A stretch of DNA of 64,000 nucleotides. Origin: Portulaca oleracea (taxonomy: Eukaryota > Streptophyta > Magnoliopsida > Caryophyllales > Portulacaceae). The stretch is from positions 8,516,721 to 8,580,720 of the forward strand of contig CM055880.1 in the NCBI GenBank assembly GCA_029582165.1, written 5' to 3'. The number at the start of each line of letters is the position of its first letter. Within the stretch, counting starts at the first letter, position 1. Positions 31,540 through 41,936 of this stretch are shown one piece after another. A program made the translations under genes and the position numbers. The notes under the pieces are model-generated. The model saw only the letters and a program-made list of their open reading frames with translations. It did not search any database and was not told where the DNA came from.

Positions 31540-34500
31540 ATGACATCACATTCACATTCACGCTTTGAAGCATACCCTTTTGGCTCAGCAGCTGAAGTTG
31601 AATCCCACCCACTCCCACCAGCTTTAGCCTGGCCTGAGATGAACAACATCAACATCAACATCAACACAAACCCTGCTAAGGACGATGACGACGATGACGA
31701 TTTGTGGTTGTTGCCTGAAATGCCTCTGCAACCCACCATTTCTGAAGAAGCAGAGCAGTTTTTTAGCGGGGGAAAGGCCCCTGACATTGCGTCTGAGGAG
31801 ACTCTTAGTGAAGTGAGTGATATATGATCATTCGAAGATGTTTTTATCAATATATGACAGTGTGTTTAGTTTGATGAATATGGGTTATGTGCAAGGTTGT
31901 TAAAATCGGAAATTAGCCCATGTAGTATCGTGGATCGTGTGTAAATATTAGAATCGTATCGAGGATTTTGGACCATAAAATTGTAGGATCGTACATCAGG
32001 ATCGGGATTTTAATAACTATGGTTATGTGTATATTTGATTCATTTGTTTGTTGCATGTGTTGTTTTGTGATCATCAGGAAGTTGATTTGGGGCATACTTC
32101 CATGATGGAGCACCAGGGTGATCAAATTAGACGGACAGCTGAGAGGGTTCGTGTCTATACATTCCTTTCTTTTCCGCTATCTCAAAGATAACTACTAATA
32201 AGTTTTTACAAGTTGGCGGATTTCAAGTATTCTGATTAGGGGGTGACCAATACATTATTATATTTACCTAATGCACATAAAAACCCACAATTTTTATCAC
32301 AAATTTCACTAAATTATTTTATTTTTTTTGTTACCGGCGGCCTAGGCCACCCTTATTCATGCCCGGGATCGACCACTAGTGCAAGTTGGGGTAAAGGAAA
32401 GCTAACAAATTGTCCATGACAAACACAACTCATCAATCAATAACCCGACCACATGGAAAATTTTGACAGAAAATGATGTATCTTAACGTTGATAAATCGA
32501 AGGAATCTAGCATGCATGTACGATAGTGAAATACCTTACCAGTTGTTGGTTGGAACCTTTTGGTAAGACTTATTATAGTCGAGTGTTTAGATATAATTTT
32601 TTCGAGTTGATTATGTCTAATCATGTATGATAGTGAAATACCTTACCAGTTGTTGGTTGGAACCTTTTGGTAAGGCTTATTATAGTCAAGTGTTCAGATA
32701 TAATCTTTTCGAGTTGATTATGTCTAATTATCGATCACTTGTGTTGTAATCAGAAACGAAGGGATCGAATCAAGAAGAACGTTACAACTCTACAAGAGCT
32801 TATACCTCATTGTAAAAAGGTTCTCTTGTTTCCCTAGTGTGTTTATCTTCATCTCTCAATAAACTTTCTTCTTCAAATCTGTGATAAAGATTCATGTACG
32901 TCAAACTATGTATCTTTCGTGTTCCATGCAAAACTTTAACAACTATTTCTACATCTAATTTTGAGTTTGTATCATAATATGTTATGTTCCTCCAGGACAT
33001 GTACAATTCAACTTATCATAAATAATTATGATCAGTATTTAACACCATTTAACGACTAATAGCACTGATCAATATTGATCAGTATTTATTTGTATTAAGT
33101 TATAATAAATTTTAAAAAAAAAGGTCAGGGTTATATTTATAAGCTAATTAAGAACTTGTAATTTGTAACAGGACATATATTTTAATTACCTTTTATGTTG
33201 ATTCCTGAGAGTTTTTTGTTTTCGTATGATACGAATTGCTATCAACTGTTGGCAGAAGGACAGAGCTTCAATACTTGAAGATGCTGCCGAGTACATAAAA
33301 GTGTTGAAGTATCAAGTGGAGGTATGTCTACTTCCTCTTTTCTTCCTTTCTTTTTAGAGTTTTTTTGCCACAAATAATCCGTACTGAAGGGCTTGTGACT
33401 ATGAATAATCCAAAGTAACTTTTCGGTCACTGACAATCTGTATTCTTTCACTATTTTCTCATAGCAGTCCAGAATTAATTTCCGTCACCGGAAAGCTGAC
33501 GTGGTGACCGGAAAGTATGTTTATTCATACTTCAAAAAGGAAATTTATGGTTGTCACGTCAGCTTTCCGATGCCGGAAATTAATTCTGAACTGCTATAAG
33601 AAAATAGTGAAAAAGTACAGACTATTGGTAGCCAAAAAGTCACTTTGAATTATTCCTAATCACAAGCCCCTCAGTACGGATTATTTATGGCCAAAAACCC
33701 TTCTTTTTATTACTTCACTTCATTTCTAACATGGTGTTACTATATAAGGTGTTACTATAAAAATAAAATTAAATAATTTAAATTTATCAATCTTAACCAA
33801 AAAAAAAGACATTGTAAAATATGAAAAATCGTTTTCCATTTTTTTATTTACAAGGGTAATCATTACACCTACTAGGTTCCACCTATAGAGAAATGCAATC
33901 TATTAGGTGCACCCGAAGCATATACTTCAGATAGTATGGTTGTTCATCCAGATATATTAGATTGTTTATTGCAAATATTAAATTGTTCACTCATTTAACT
34001 ACGATTATTCACTTGTAAATATCTGGAGCACATGTTTTAGGTGCATGTAATATATATTGATAGAGAAACTGTAATGACACCACAGCTACCAAACTAGGCC
34101 CAATAGAGACTTAATCCAAAATGCAAATCCTGAATGACCAAATAAATTGCAACTAAAGAATATCGTTTTCCACTTGATCATAGGTCAATAATCCCCACAT
34201 GTTTCACCAGATGATGGTGAATGCCAGAGGAAGTACATGGGCAGCACCATGCATGACAGTTACGCCCGTAACACCAAGCGTTGGAACCGGAACCGGAATC
34301 GAGACTCCCTTTGGAACCGGAATGTTAGGTGTGGGTTTCTCGGCCCAATATACGCCAATTTTTCCAGTTCCCTCGCCTGGTGTTGCCTTTTTACCTTCAA
34401 TGCCTGCACCAGCTTTCACAGGCAACTCTCAACAGGTTTATACTGAATCTACCCATCACCAGTAAACAGTTAATCTTTCATGCGTCGATTTTTGTGTGTC

Positions 34501-34624
34501 AGAAAAGATGTCACAACTTACAAGCCATAATCTTTTAACCTTGCAGGCTCCTGGTATGTTTGTGCCACAGCCACAGGCATCATATTCGGCTGTTGGAGCT
34601 TGGAACAGATCGAATTCCATTTAA
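31540..34624 (+). CDS. bHLH transcription factor, PIF-type gene structure
   Basis: Six exons join in frame (31540-31812, 32078-32146, 32754-32819, 33256-33321, 34184-34435, 34547-34624), all in phase 0, giving 267 residues. All introns are GT-AG. The acidic N-terminus contains DDDDDDDLWLLPEM. The bHLH runs across exons 2-4: AER, then KRRDRIKKNVTTLQELIPHC, then KDRASILEDAAEYIKVLKYQ. Intron positions within the domain match those I know from PIF-type plant bHLH genes, which regulate light and growth responses in the nucleus as dimers. The basic region keeps Glu9 and Arg13 of the H-E-R motif but has Arg in place of His5, so canonical G-box binding is uncertain. The C-terminus is Pro/Gly-rich, ending GAWNRSNSI. 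A MITE fills much of intron 4. The first exon start follows TTAATTAAGTAA and is the first ATG in this frame. Confidence 0.85.
33357..33700. mobile_element. Palindromic Mutator-type MITE, copy D, in bHLH intron 4
   Basis: A 344-base inverted repeat (left end slightly mutated, GAGTTTTTTTGCCACAAATA; right end TTATTTATGGCCAAAAACCC) with a perfect 9-bp duplication, TTCTTTTTA, at 33348-33356 and 33701-33709. It lies inside intron 4 (33322-34183), starting 36 bases after the splice donor. Confidence 0.92.
33870..34068. mobile_element. Dispersed repeat with TTGTTCACT motifs, copy 1
   Basis: The end GGTGCATGTAATATATATTG and internal TTGTTCACTCAT/TTATTCACTTGT motifs, with GGAGCACATG near the end, match the copy at 41687-41936. 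It also lies in bHLH intron 4. Both copies end at the same point, so this is a defined repeat family of unknown class. Confidence 0.65.
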
Positions 34625-35190
34625 CAATTGAGGATGTGTTTGGAACTAGGAAGTGAATCCAATGTTGCTTAGTTTATCATGTATTTGATAGTATGCTAGC
34701 ATCTGGAACTCCTGCACCTCTCTGTTTTTTCCAATGAGTGGATGGGTCACTTCTATTTGAATTCCAATATGGTGTTCATCCTCACCAACATTTTTATTCT
34801 ACCAAACAAGTGATAGCCAAACAGTCTCCATCAGCCATCGTGTAAATTACAAAGGTATAACACAAAAACCGAGTCAGGTTGAACTTTCGAACCATCCAAG
34901 ATGTGGAAGCTCATACTGACAGCAAAGCCTATGAATCTTCAAGGAAATTGGTTAGTACTATGGGAGTAGTGCTGAACCAAAAAATTTCCCTTCTTCAAGC
35001 TACAATAGAGTTTCTTCCCTCAAATGGGAGAGCACCAAAATCTCAACATACATGAAAATTTTCCCACAATTTAGTCGAAACACAGTCCGAGGCAAACCCA
35101 ATAATTATGGCCAATAACCACATCTACTTGCAAACTAACATCCAAGGTATAATACAAAAGTTCAAACAAGTAAGATGGTAGTGAGATCTT
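34625..35190. other. Convergent 3' regions of the bHLH and prefoldin genes
   Basis: The 566 bases between the two stop codons hold no further gene and must contain both 3' UTRs. No clear AATAAA signal stands out for either gene. Confidence 0.5.
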
Positions 35191-35637
35191 TCAGGACTCA
35201 CTTCCACCAGCTGGGCCCACAAGAACGCCCTGAGCAGACCCTTCTTTCTTGCTAGCATCATCCTTGACATCGTCAGATTTCCTCATCCTAATTTTGTATT
35301 TAGACTCGAACTCCGAAATTTCTTTCTTCTTTTTTTCCAAGGCCTCGTTGAGCCGGGCGATTACCTCCTCAATGCCCTCCTTGTTTCGCTGGACAGCTGG
35401 CAAGACTTCTTTGATGGTTCGTTCGACCAAAACGCCGCCGATCATCCGGTAGCATCTCCTAGAGGGATCCAGTGGTTGGATAGCGTTGATGACCAAAGAA
35501 TGCTCGCTGACTTCCATCTCAAGCTCCGTGATCTTTGAATAGATTTGGTTTAGCTCTGTCCTCATTGAAGCATACATGTTGGCCACGGCTTGCTCATTGA
35601 CGGGCTCTCTTCTTTCAGCTTCTGGTCTGCTTGCCAT
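35191..35637 (-). CDS. PFD2: Prefoldin subunit 2
   Basis: The 148-residue product (start at 35637, MASRPEAERREPVNEQ) is a beta-type prefoldin subunit. An N-terminal coiled coil (MYASMRTELNQIYSKITELE) leads to the hairpin core NAIQPLDPSRRCYRMIGGVL with VERTIKEVLPAV, and a C-terminal coiled coil (IEEVIARLNEALEKKKKEIS) follows. PLDPxRxCYRMIGGVLVE is characteristic of subunit 2. Prefoldin is a six-subunit cytosolic chaperone that passes unfolded actin and tubulin to the CCT chaperonin. The length is normal for the family and the coding sequence is in one exon. An upstream in-frame ATG at 35703 would add 22 residues unlike prefoldin, and an acceptor-like CATGCAG lies between the two ATGs, so 35637 is chosen. 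The gene converges with the bHLH gene. Confidence 0.93.
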   Translation of the reverse strand: MASRPEAERREPVNEQAVANMYASMRTELNQIYSKITELEMEVSEHSLVINAIQPLDPSRRCYRMIGGVLVERTIKEVLPAVQRNKEGIEEVIARLNEALEKKKKEISEFESKYKIRMRKSDDVKDDASKKEGSAQGVLVGPAGGSES

Positions 35638-35659
35638 TCTTTTAAGAAAGGAAATTTGC

Positions 35660-37020
35660 CTGCATGGTGCACAGGGTATGTGAACTTTGGGTTGGAATGA
35701 CAAGCATCAATATCGGTGTAAAAGCTACAAAACTATCTCCAATACAGCTTCTATAGAACAAAGCCGAGTTCGCCATATAATTTCACGTTTCACCGCCCAA
35801 GAGCCACTATCTTTTATTAAAAAAAATAGCTTCACAAAACCATTGATGTTTGATGGGCTGTGTGTCTTTATAGAGGTAAGGTAACGTTAGGTGAATTTTG
35901 GTAAATCTGGGTTGGATTGGTAATACATTAGGGTAAAAATAGGTAAATTTTGGAGAAAATTGAAAAAGATGTAAACATACACAAATTTTACAACACCTGA
36001 ATTTTACAATTTCCCCCCAAGTTTAACTCATTTTCCCATAGTTACCCAATCTTATTTCACCAGACTTTACCATACCTACGTGAAGAACATGTATGTTGGG
36101 CAAGTCTTTTTAACAATATAACGAAAAAGAAATAGATTGTCACATGATCCTTAATGTATGAAAACTGCTCATGCGTTATGACAACTGGCAAGTAGTACAT
36201 TAAGTCATGGCTGACGGATCTCTAAACTATTACCCCGGTACCACAGGATGCATATGCCTAAACAGAACAAATAGTTTACAAGACAACAAATTAGAAGAGT
36301 TCCAAGTTATTAGCAAACTGAATGAAAACAAGAGTGAAGCAAACATGCTTAGAATATCTAAAGTAAGAGCACAGGTATTGACATGATATGAAAAGAAAAG
36401 AGATGAGAAGAGTACGTCAACAATCTTATGCTGGACAGAGCAAATGCCAATGCTGGATATTTTCAAGCAGAATTGATTTACCTAATTAAATCTCTCTGTT
36501 ACGTTAAAAAATAATATAATTGTCACTTTTATCTGTATTTTAAGCAATTACAGGCGGATTATTGAATTTCTTAGGTGATTATGTTACCTATCATACAAAA
36601 AGGATTCTCAAAGGCCACGGTTCATTAAGTAACATTATGATCTACTTCTTATCTTTCAACAGCCCAACGCACACTTCTTCAGCAAAAGAAAAAGTAAATT
36701 AGTTCCTAAGGATTAGGAGCTGGCATAGCAGGAGCCCAAAATTGCATATTAAACATTGGAAAAGTCCCATGATGAAATGTTAATTGGCTTTCCGGAAGAA
36801 TCCCATAAAACTGGAGCCCACATAGGTGAAACCTGCTAACCAACTGGAATTGGTTTCACCTAAAAGCCCAGACTGTGATTCACTTCACTACAAAAGATAC
36901 TCAAGACACTGTCATAGGTAACTAAGTTCCATGTCTTATCCAACAAATTGTAATGCTTTCATATATATATTATGTTGAGAATTTGGAACCAAGAGAACCC
37001 CGGGGCCCTCACCTGGGATT
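35660..37020. other. Non-coding DNA upstream of PFD2, possibly a 5' UTR intron
   Basis: On the - strand an acceptor-like CATGCAG precedes the PFD2 leader near 35660, so this DNA may be intronic. A short inverted repeat of MITE type lies at about 35874-36082 (GGTAAGGTAACGTTAGGTGA versus the complement of the right end GGTATGGTAAAGTCTGGTGA). The rest is AT-rich with no recognised gene. Confidence 0.4.
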
Positions 37021-37311
37021 AAAATAGCGCGAGGCGCAAAATAGCGCAAGGGTCCCCGAGGCGCGAGGCGCGCGGCGATGGCGCGCGCCTCACGCACGCG
37101 AGGCGCACAAAAGCTCAATTTTGCTTCAAAATCATGTAGAAGCTATATTTTCACATAATGAACTCAAAAATAACATAAAAAATTAGATTAGACACAATTA
37201 ATATGACGAAAAATCACGCAAATATGCTTGACATACGATATAATACTAAATTAGTCTTCAAAAGAGATAAACAAGCATAGTCATTTAAAGAAAACATAAA
37301 AAAACACATTA

Positions 37312-37464
37312 CACTAGCAGAACCTCCTTCCCCGAGGTCTTATGTCCACAAAAGTCACAATAGAATACACTTATATTATTTGGATCTCGTCGTGAGTACT
37401 TCCAAGCAGGATCATCAGATTTAGGTTGGCTTGAACCACTAGCAGAACCTCCTTCCCCCTCCAT
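37312..37464 (-). pseudogene. hAT transposase N-terminal fragment, BED zinc finger
   Basis: From a start at 37464 the frame reads MEGEGGSASGSSQPKSDDPA, then WKYSRRDPNN and FYCDFCGHKTSG. DPAWKY...C-x2-C is the first half of the BED zinc finger, which binds DNA at the transposon ends. The zinc-ligating histidines and the whole catalytic domain are absent. The fragment is bracketed by a 22-base direct repeat (37312-37333 and 37437-37458), which suggests a rearrangement at short homology. Confidence 0.8.
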
Positions 37465-37680
37465 AACTCACAGTCTCACACTCAGCCCACCCCCCCACTC
37501 CACTCACTGCCCAACAGACCAAAAGCTACAAAATAAACAGCAGCCACAGCAACCAAATTAAAACAGTAGGCAAGCAAACAGAGAGCAAATAAAGATAAAA
37601 AGAAAAAGAAATGCAGAAGGAGCAAATGTCTGTGACAGTGTGACTCACTGCCCAGAAATTTAAAAAAAAAAAAAAAAAAA

Positions 37681-38128
37681 AGAGGATGAAGAACCAGCAG
37701 GCAGCAGCAGCAGCACACAGAAGAAGAAAAGAAGCAGGCAGAGGAAGAAAAGAAGAAAAGAAGAAGAAGAAGAAGAAGAAGAAGAAGAAGAAGAAGAAGA
37801 AGAAGAAGAAGCAGCAGCAGCAGGCAGAGGAAGAAGAAGAAGAAGAAGCAGCAGCAGAAGAAGAACGCAGAGGAAGAAAAGAAGAAAAGAAGAAGAAGAA
37901 GAAGAAGAAGAAGAAGAAGAAGAAGAAGAAGAAGAAGAAGAAGCAGCAGCAGCAGGCAGAGGAAGAAGAAGAAGAAGAAGCAGCAGCAGCAGGCAGAGGA
38001 AGAAGAAGAAGAAGAAGCAGCAGCAGAAGAAGAACGCAGAGGAAGAAGAAGAAGAAGAAGAAGAAGAAGAAGAAGAGAAGAAGCAGGCAGAGGAAGAAGA
38101 AGAAGAAGAGAAGAAGAAGAAGACATAC
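37681..38128. repeat. Large imperfect GAA/CAG triplet repeat (minisatellite)
   Basis: Long GAA runs alternate with CAGCAGCAG blocks in higher-order units such as GCAGAGGAAGAAGAAG, repeated at least six times. All frames stay open on both strands, so the long Lys/Glu- or Ser/Leu/Phe-rich translations here are artefacts of the repeat and not proteins. Confidence 0.95.
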
Positions 38129-38433
38129 CTGAGTTGGAGCAGCACGCACAGAGGCAGAGAAGCGGCACCACGCGTGAGATTTGTGAAATGAGGGGAATTT
38201 CAGGCAGGCTAGGGTTTTTACCCAAAAATAAAAGCTTTTCCCTTTTTTTTTTCAAAAATAGCACAGTAAAAAAAAAGTAAAAAAAAAATTGAACAGTACA
38301 AAATTCATGTAGCGCGTGCCTCGTGCGCCACGCGCCACGCGCCTTTGCACACATAGCGCGCGCCTCGTGAACTGCGCTACGCCTCGACAGTTCGTAGCGC
38401 TGTGGGTTGCGCTACAGCGCCTCGTGCGCTATA

Positions 38434-38897
38434 TGTCACGGTTCGCAGATACTATCCATTTTCGGAGAGGTTTCCACTTAAAAATCCTAGAGTTTACATG
38501 ACTTCTCTAGATTTGTCTTGTCTTCTCTAGAATGTTCCGGAGTTCTCTCAAGAGCTCCACACTTGTATAGAATCCTAGATATTGGTATAAAAGGATCTAG
38601 ATACGCGATGTGGACCGTTGGATCAAATAGATCTCCACCGTCCATTAAGGAGGTGGAAGTGTATATATACCCCCATGGGGTCTCATTTGTAAGCATCCAT
38701 CATTTGAGAGCAATACACAAGACATTCTCCCAAACTCTCTAAGTATTCTTACTTGCTTCCCTTAAGCTTTACTTAGTCTCTCAAGAGCTAAGTCTCACAA
38801 CCTCAAAGGCTTACTAGCAAACTAAGAAAAGGGTTTCGAGTGTAAGTTTTCTAGCGCCGCACGGGTGAGGTCTAGGATAAAGAATCATCCCGTGACA
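38434..38897 (+). mobile_element. Solo LTR inside the hAT remnant
   Basis: A 464-base unit begins TGTCACGG and ends CCGTGACA, flanked by TATA at 38430-38433 and 38898-38901. Removing it joins CGTGCGCTATA to GCGCGCGTCACG, restoring the host repeat. A TATA-like GGTATAAAAGG at 38583 and a second, GTGTATATATACC, at 38659 fit an LTR promoter in + orientation. No internal retrotransposon sequence remains, so LTR-LTR recombination is likely. Confidence 0.8.
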
Positions 38898-38935
38898 TAT
38901 AGCGCGCGTCACGCGCGCTATTTTAAACACAGATC

Positions 38936-40955
38936 CCCTCAAACCCCACATTAGCGAGATTATACTAATATCAGTTGTCGTTGATGTTGTAACCTTTAGG
39001 AAATAAGATTTTATTTTGATACTTCAGATTTCTTCTTGTTAAATGATTCTCGTTGCAGATGTAGCATGACTTTTCATCAGTACACATCCCTTTTCCTACT
39101 CAACAGAAAAAAAACAAAAAAAAAGCCTTGCACAAAAGAAAAACCGCGAAATTTTTGTGTGCTAGTCCTTTTCTAGTCTGTGTCCATGTGATATGCAATT
39201 AGAACAAGCAAATTGATTACACATGGAAAATCTTGTGCTAATCCCTTCTCTTGTCACTATCATTTGTTATATATTAAAAATGCAAATTGGATAAAACCTG
39301 AAAAGTGTTTGTGCATATCCTTTCTCTTAAGAAAATTTGAACAAAAGTCTTAGAGTTTAATACATTTCAGAATGCCCAATGAGATACAACTAGATGTCTT
39401 CATACGTACATGCCATGGGAGGAAATAGGAGATAAGGGGGGATAAGAAGAAATTATTAACCAGAATAATAGCAGCTGCAATTTGTGAATTACAAATGCCT
39501 CTCAACAACACTCCAAACATCAGTCACTTTTTTTTTTACCCCAATTACACTTAGTGGAAACCAATTTCTAAGTAAGACTAATAATTAAGAGTATCTTTCA
39601 TAAGTAATTTCATGCCCAAAACAATTACTTCTTACTATTCACAGTTCTTAATCACATTAGGCAATTCATTTCAAACAGGCAACAGCATCACCAAACTTCT
39701 ACACTAGAGGATGGTCCCACTTTACATATATCATGAAAAGAATTTAAATATCAACAAATTTATTCATGCTGTTCTCCTCACCATTAAAAGTTAGTATAAA
39801 CCCAGAAATAACCACATTAGGTTAGTACAAATCCAGTGTCATACCCCACGAATCCCATCTATGCATCATTGTTGAGGACTGAGGCAACTATTATTTAGCA
39901 GAAAAGCAATTCTTCCTACTACTGCTCCAGCAAGAAGCAGAACAGTTAAGCAAGGCATTCTGCTTTAGTCCACCATAATGCGAGCTAAAAAGATTTTCCA
40001 GCAGCAACTGCTAACCATACAAAGTGTACACAAAATGTGGACAGTACATCAAATAGAGAAGACAAACAGCACCACAGCAGAGGTTTAAACATGACTTCAG
40101 AGTTCAGATATGTAAAAGAACCAGATAAAGACTCGTGAAAGTACTGAAATCTACCATACGTTCTTATCTTTCATTGTTCCACAAGTCTGAATTTCCAGAA
40201 AATACAACCTCATCTCAACCAAAAACTGCAATATAGCCTACTGCTCATTACCCTACTGATGGAATTGTGCTCTGTCTCCAAATTCGAAACACAGAACCAA
40301 TTTAACTAATCAGAAAACAAATCCCCTTCCAAATTTATAGTTCCATAGTTTAAACAAGACACATTAAACTTTTCCAGTTCAGAGAGCCAGAAGGCATTGC
40401 AAAAGTCCATCAAATTATATCCAGTTTGCAGATGGTTCCAACACGTTACATCTAAGCTCTAAGGCGACACAAATACAGCAATGATGATCGTGGTGGTGGC
40501 GGTGAATGGAGATGGTGGTGAGCACGAGGTTATTGGAACATGAACTAAGGATCCCAAATTGCAAAATCTCAGGCAATGCACCAGGAAAGGGGCAGATCCA
40601 GCTTTTGATTAAGTGGGCATAATTGATCAAGGCTATCAGGCCAAATCTACCTAGCAATTTGTAGTGTCTATACAACGGGCAGAAAAGAGGATAACTTTTC
40701 CAATTTTCTTGTCCATCATTGATACTTTTTCCATAGTGAAGCGAATAAAACTTCCCCCCCCCCCTAAATAGTTAGCTATCTGCAATCAGTGCCAAGTTGG
40801 ATAGAAGAAACCAAAACCACAATACTTTCATCGTTCAGTTTCGCACTTGAAGAAGAAGGATAGAAGAAAGCTTATCGACTTACAACAACAACAACAAAGT
40901 GAAACGAAAACCCTAAAATCAAGAACAAAAAAACCCTAAAATCAACAGAGAGAGT
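38936..40955. other. No gene recognised; possibly intronic
   Basis: About 2 kb of ordinary, moderately AT-rich DNA without long open frames or strong repeats. A C10 run lies at about 40753. If the suggested PFD2 5' UTR exon near 40960 is right, this is part of its intron. Confidence 0.35.
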
Positions 40956-40956
40956 A

Positions 40957-41105
40957 CCTTGAGGTGGATTACTCTTCTCCGGCCGTCGCTAGTTGCTAGT
41001 CGCCGGCAGTCACGGTTGCTCAGCCTCGCCACTCGCCGGCAGTCGTCGTGACTCAGTCGGGCACAGTAGAGGGAGGAGAAAGGACAGTAGTGGGGGACTG
41101 AGGGG
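40957..41105 (-). other. Possible 5' UTR exon of PFD2
   Basis: On the - strand CCACCTCAAG is followed by GTACTCTCTC, a good splice donor, after a GC-rich leader-like stretch containing CGGCGAGTGGCGAGG. The next plausible acceptor on this strand is at about 35660, just ahead of the PFD2 start. This would make a 5.3-kb intron holding the hAT remnant. It is inference only, and another transcript could own this exon. Confidence 0.3.
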
Positions 41106-41303
41106 AAAGGCTTCTCTTTGCACTCTAATCAGACCCGTTAATGGCCCGTTAGTCTATTCCAACCTTAGCACGCGGGCCTGCATCATTCATTTATTCAATG
41201 AGGTCGAGCCTCTTTTCTCATACCCAGTCACCATACTTCATTGGGCCCTCAACCTTTTGCCCTGACTTAGTGTCAACTATTATTTAGGGTGCAATTTATT
41301 ATA

Positions 41304-41677
41304 GGATTATTAGCTTTTAAAATCCCCAATTTTAAACATTATTGATCAGAATATCTCAAATTTTATTTACGAAATGAATATCCTAAACTTTAGAGGGTTG
41401 TATTTGTTAGTAGCCCAACACCGAATTCACATAAATTAAATTCAGATTTTTGTGAAATGTAGCGATATTTTTGGGGTGATATGTACAATGGAGGTGTGTC
41501 TAAACTAAAAAACAATCACTACATCAATGAAAACATTGAGTTAAAATAACTTTAATTCAGTATTGGGCTACTGGCAAATACAACCCTCTAAAGTTTGAGA
41601 TATTCATTTCGTAAATAAAGTTTGGGACATTCTGATCAACAATGTTCAAAGTTGGGGATTTTAAAATCTAATAATCC
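41304..41677. mobile_element. Mutator-type MITE with perfect 9-bp duplication
   Basis: A 374-base inverted repeat with ends GGATTATTAGCTTTTAAAAT and, complemented, GGATTATTAGATTTTAAAAT. The arms are about 110 bases. The 9-bp duplication TTTATTATA lies at 41295-41303 and 41678-41686. It is a different family from the GGGTTTTTGGCC MITEs. No coding capacity. Confidence 0.9.
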
Positions 41678-41686
41678 TTTATTATA

Positions 41687-41936
41687 TGCTCCTGGAACAT
41701 GTGTTCCACATATAGTCATTGTTCACTCATACGTACTCATTATTCACTTTTAATAGCATAAATGCATAATTGTTCACTCATACCTACCGGCCCGTTGTTC
41801 ACTCCCAATAACATGATTGTTCACCAAATAATGCGATTGTTCACTCTTGTTATTATGATTGTTCACTTTTACTATTATCACTGTTCACTTCAATATTTTG
41901 GAGCACATGCTCCAAGTGCACGTAATATATATTGAA
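41687..41936. mobile_element. Dispersed repeat with TTGTTCACT array, copy 2
   Basis: Eight copies of (A/G)TTGTTCACT or close variants occur at 22-28 base spacing (41718-41892). The end GGAGCACATGCTCCAAGTGC...GTAATATATATTG matches copy 1 at 33870. It starts directly at the target duplication of the MITE at 41304-41677. Confidence 0.65.

Larger units (their letters stand above)
37030..38935 (-). mobile_element. hAT transposon remnant with CG-rich subterminal repeats
   Basis: Both ends are packed with GAGGCGC/GCGCGCCTC-type repeats (37030-37105 and 38310-38425 plus 38900-38920), and the outermost sequence TTAAAATAGCGCG appears inverted at the two sides. Inside is the first exon of a BED-type hAT transposase (37464-37312). 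The rest of the transposase is missing. A purine-rich triplet repeat (37681-38128) and a solo LTR (38434-38897) lie within the element. The 8-bp duplication expected for hAT could not be matched. Confidence 0.65.

Noticed and set aside
35638..35703. N-terminal extension of prefoldin subunit 2
   Set aside because: The upstream 22 codons do not resemble any prefoldin and a splice-acceptor-like sequence lies within them. The family start is at 35637.
37482..38354. Long open frames rich in Leu/Ser/Phe (- strand) and Lys/Glu (+ strand)
   Set aside because: They translate an imperfect GAA/CAG triplet repeat, which stays open in all frames. No domain, normal codon use or gene structure is present.
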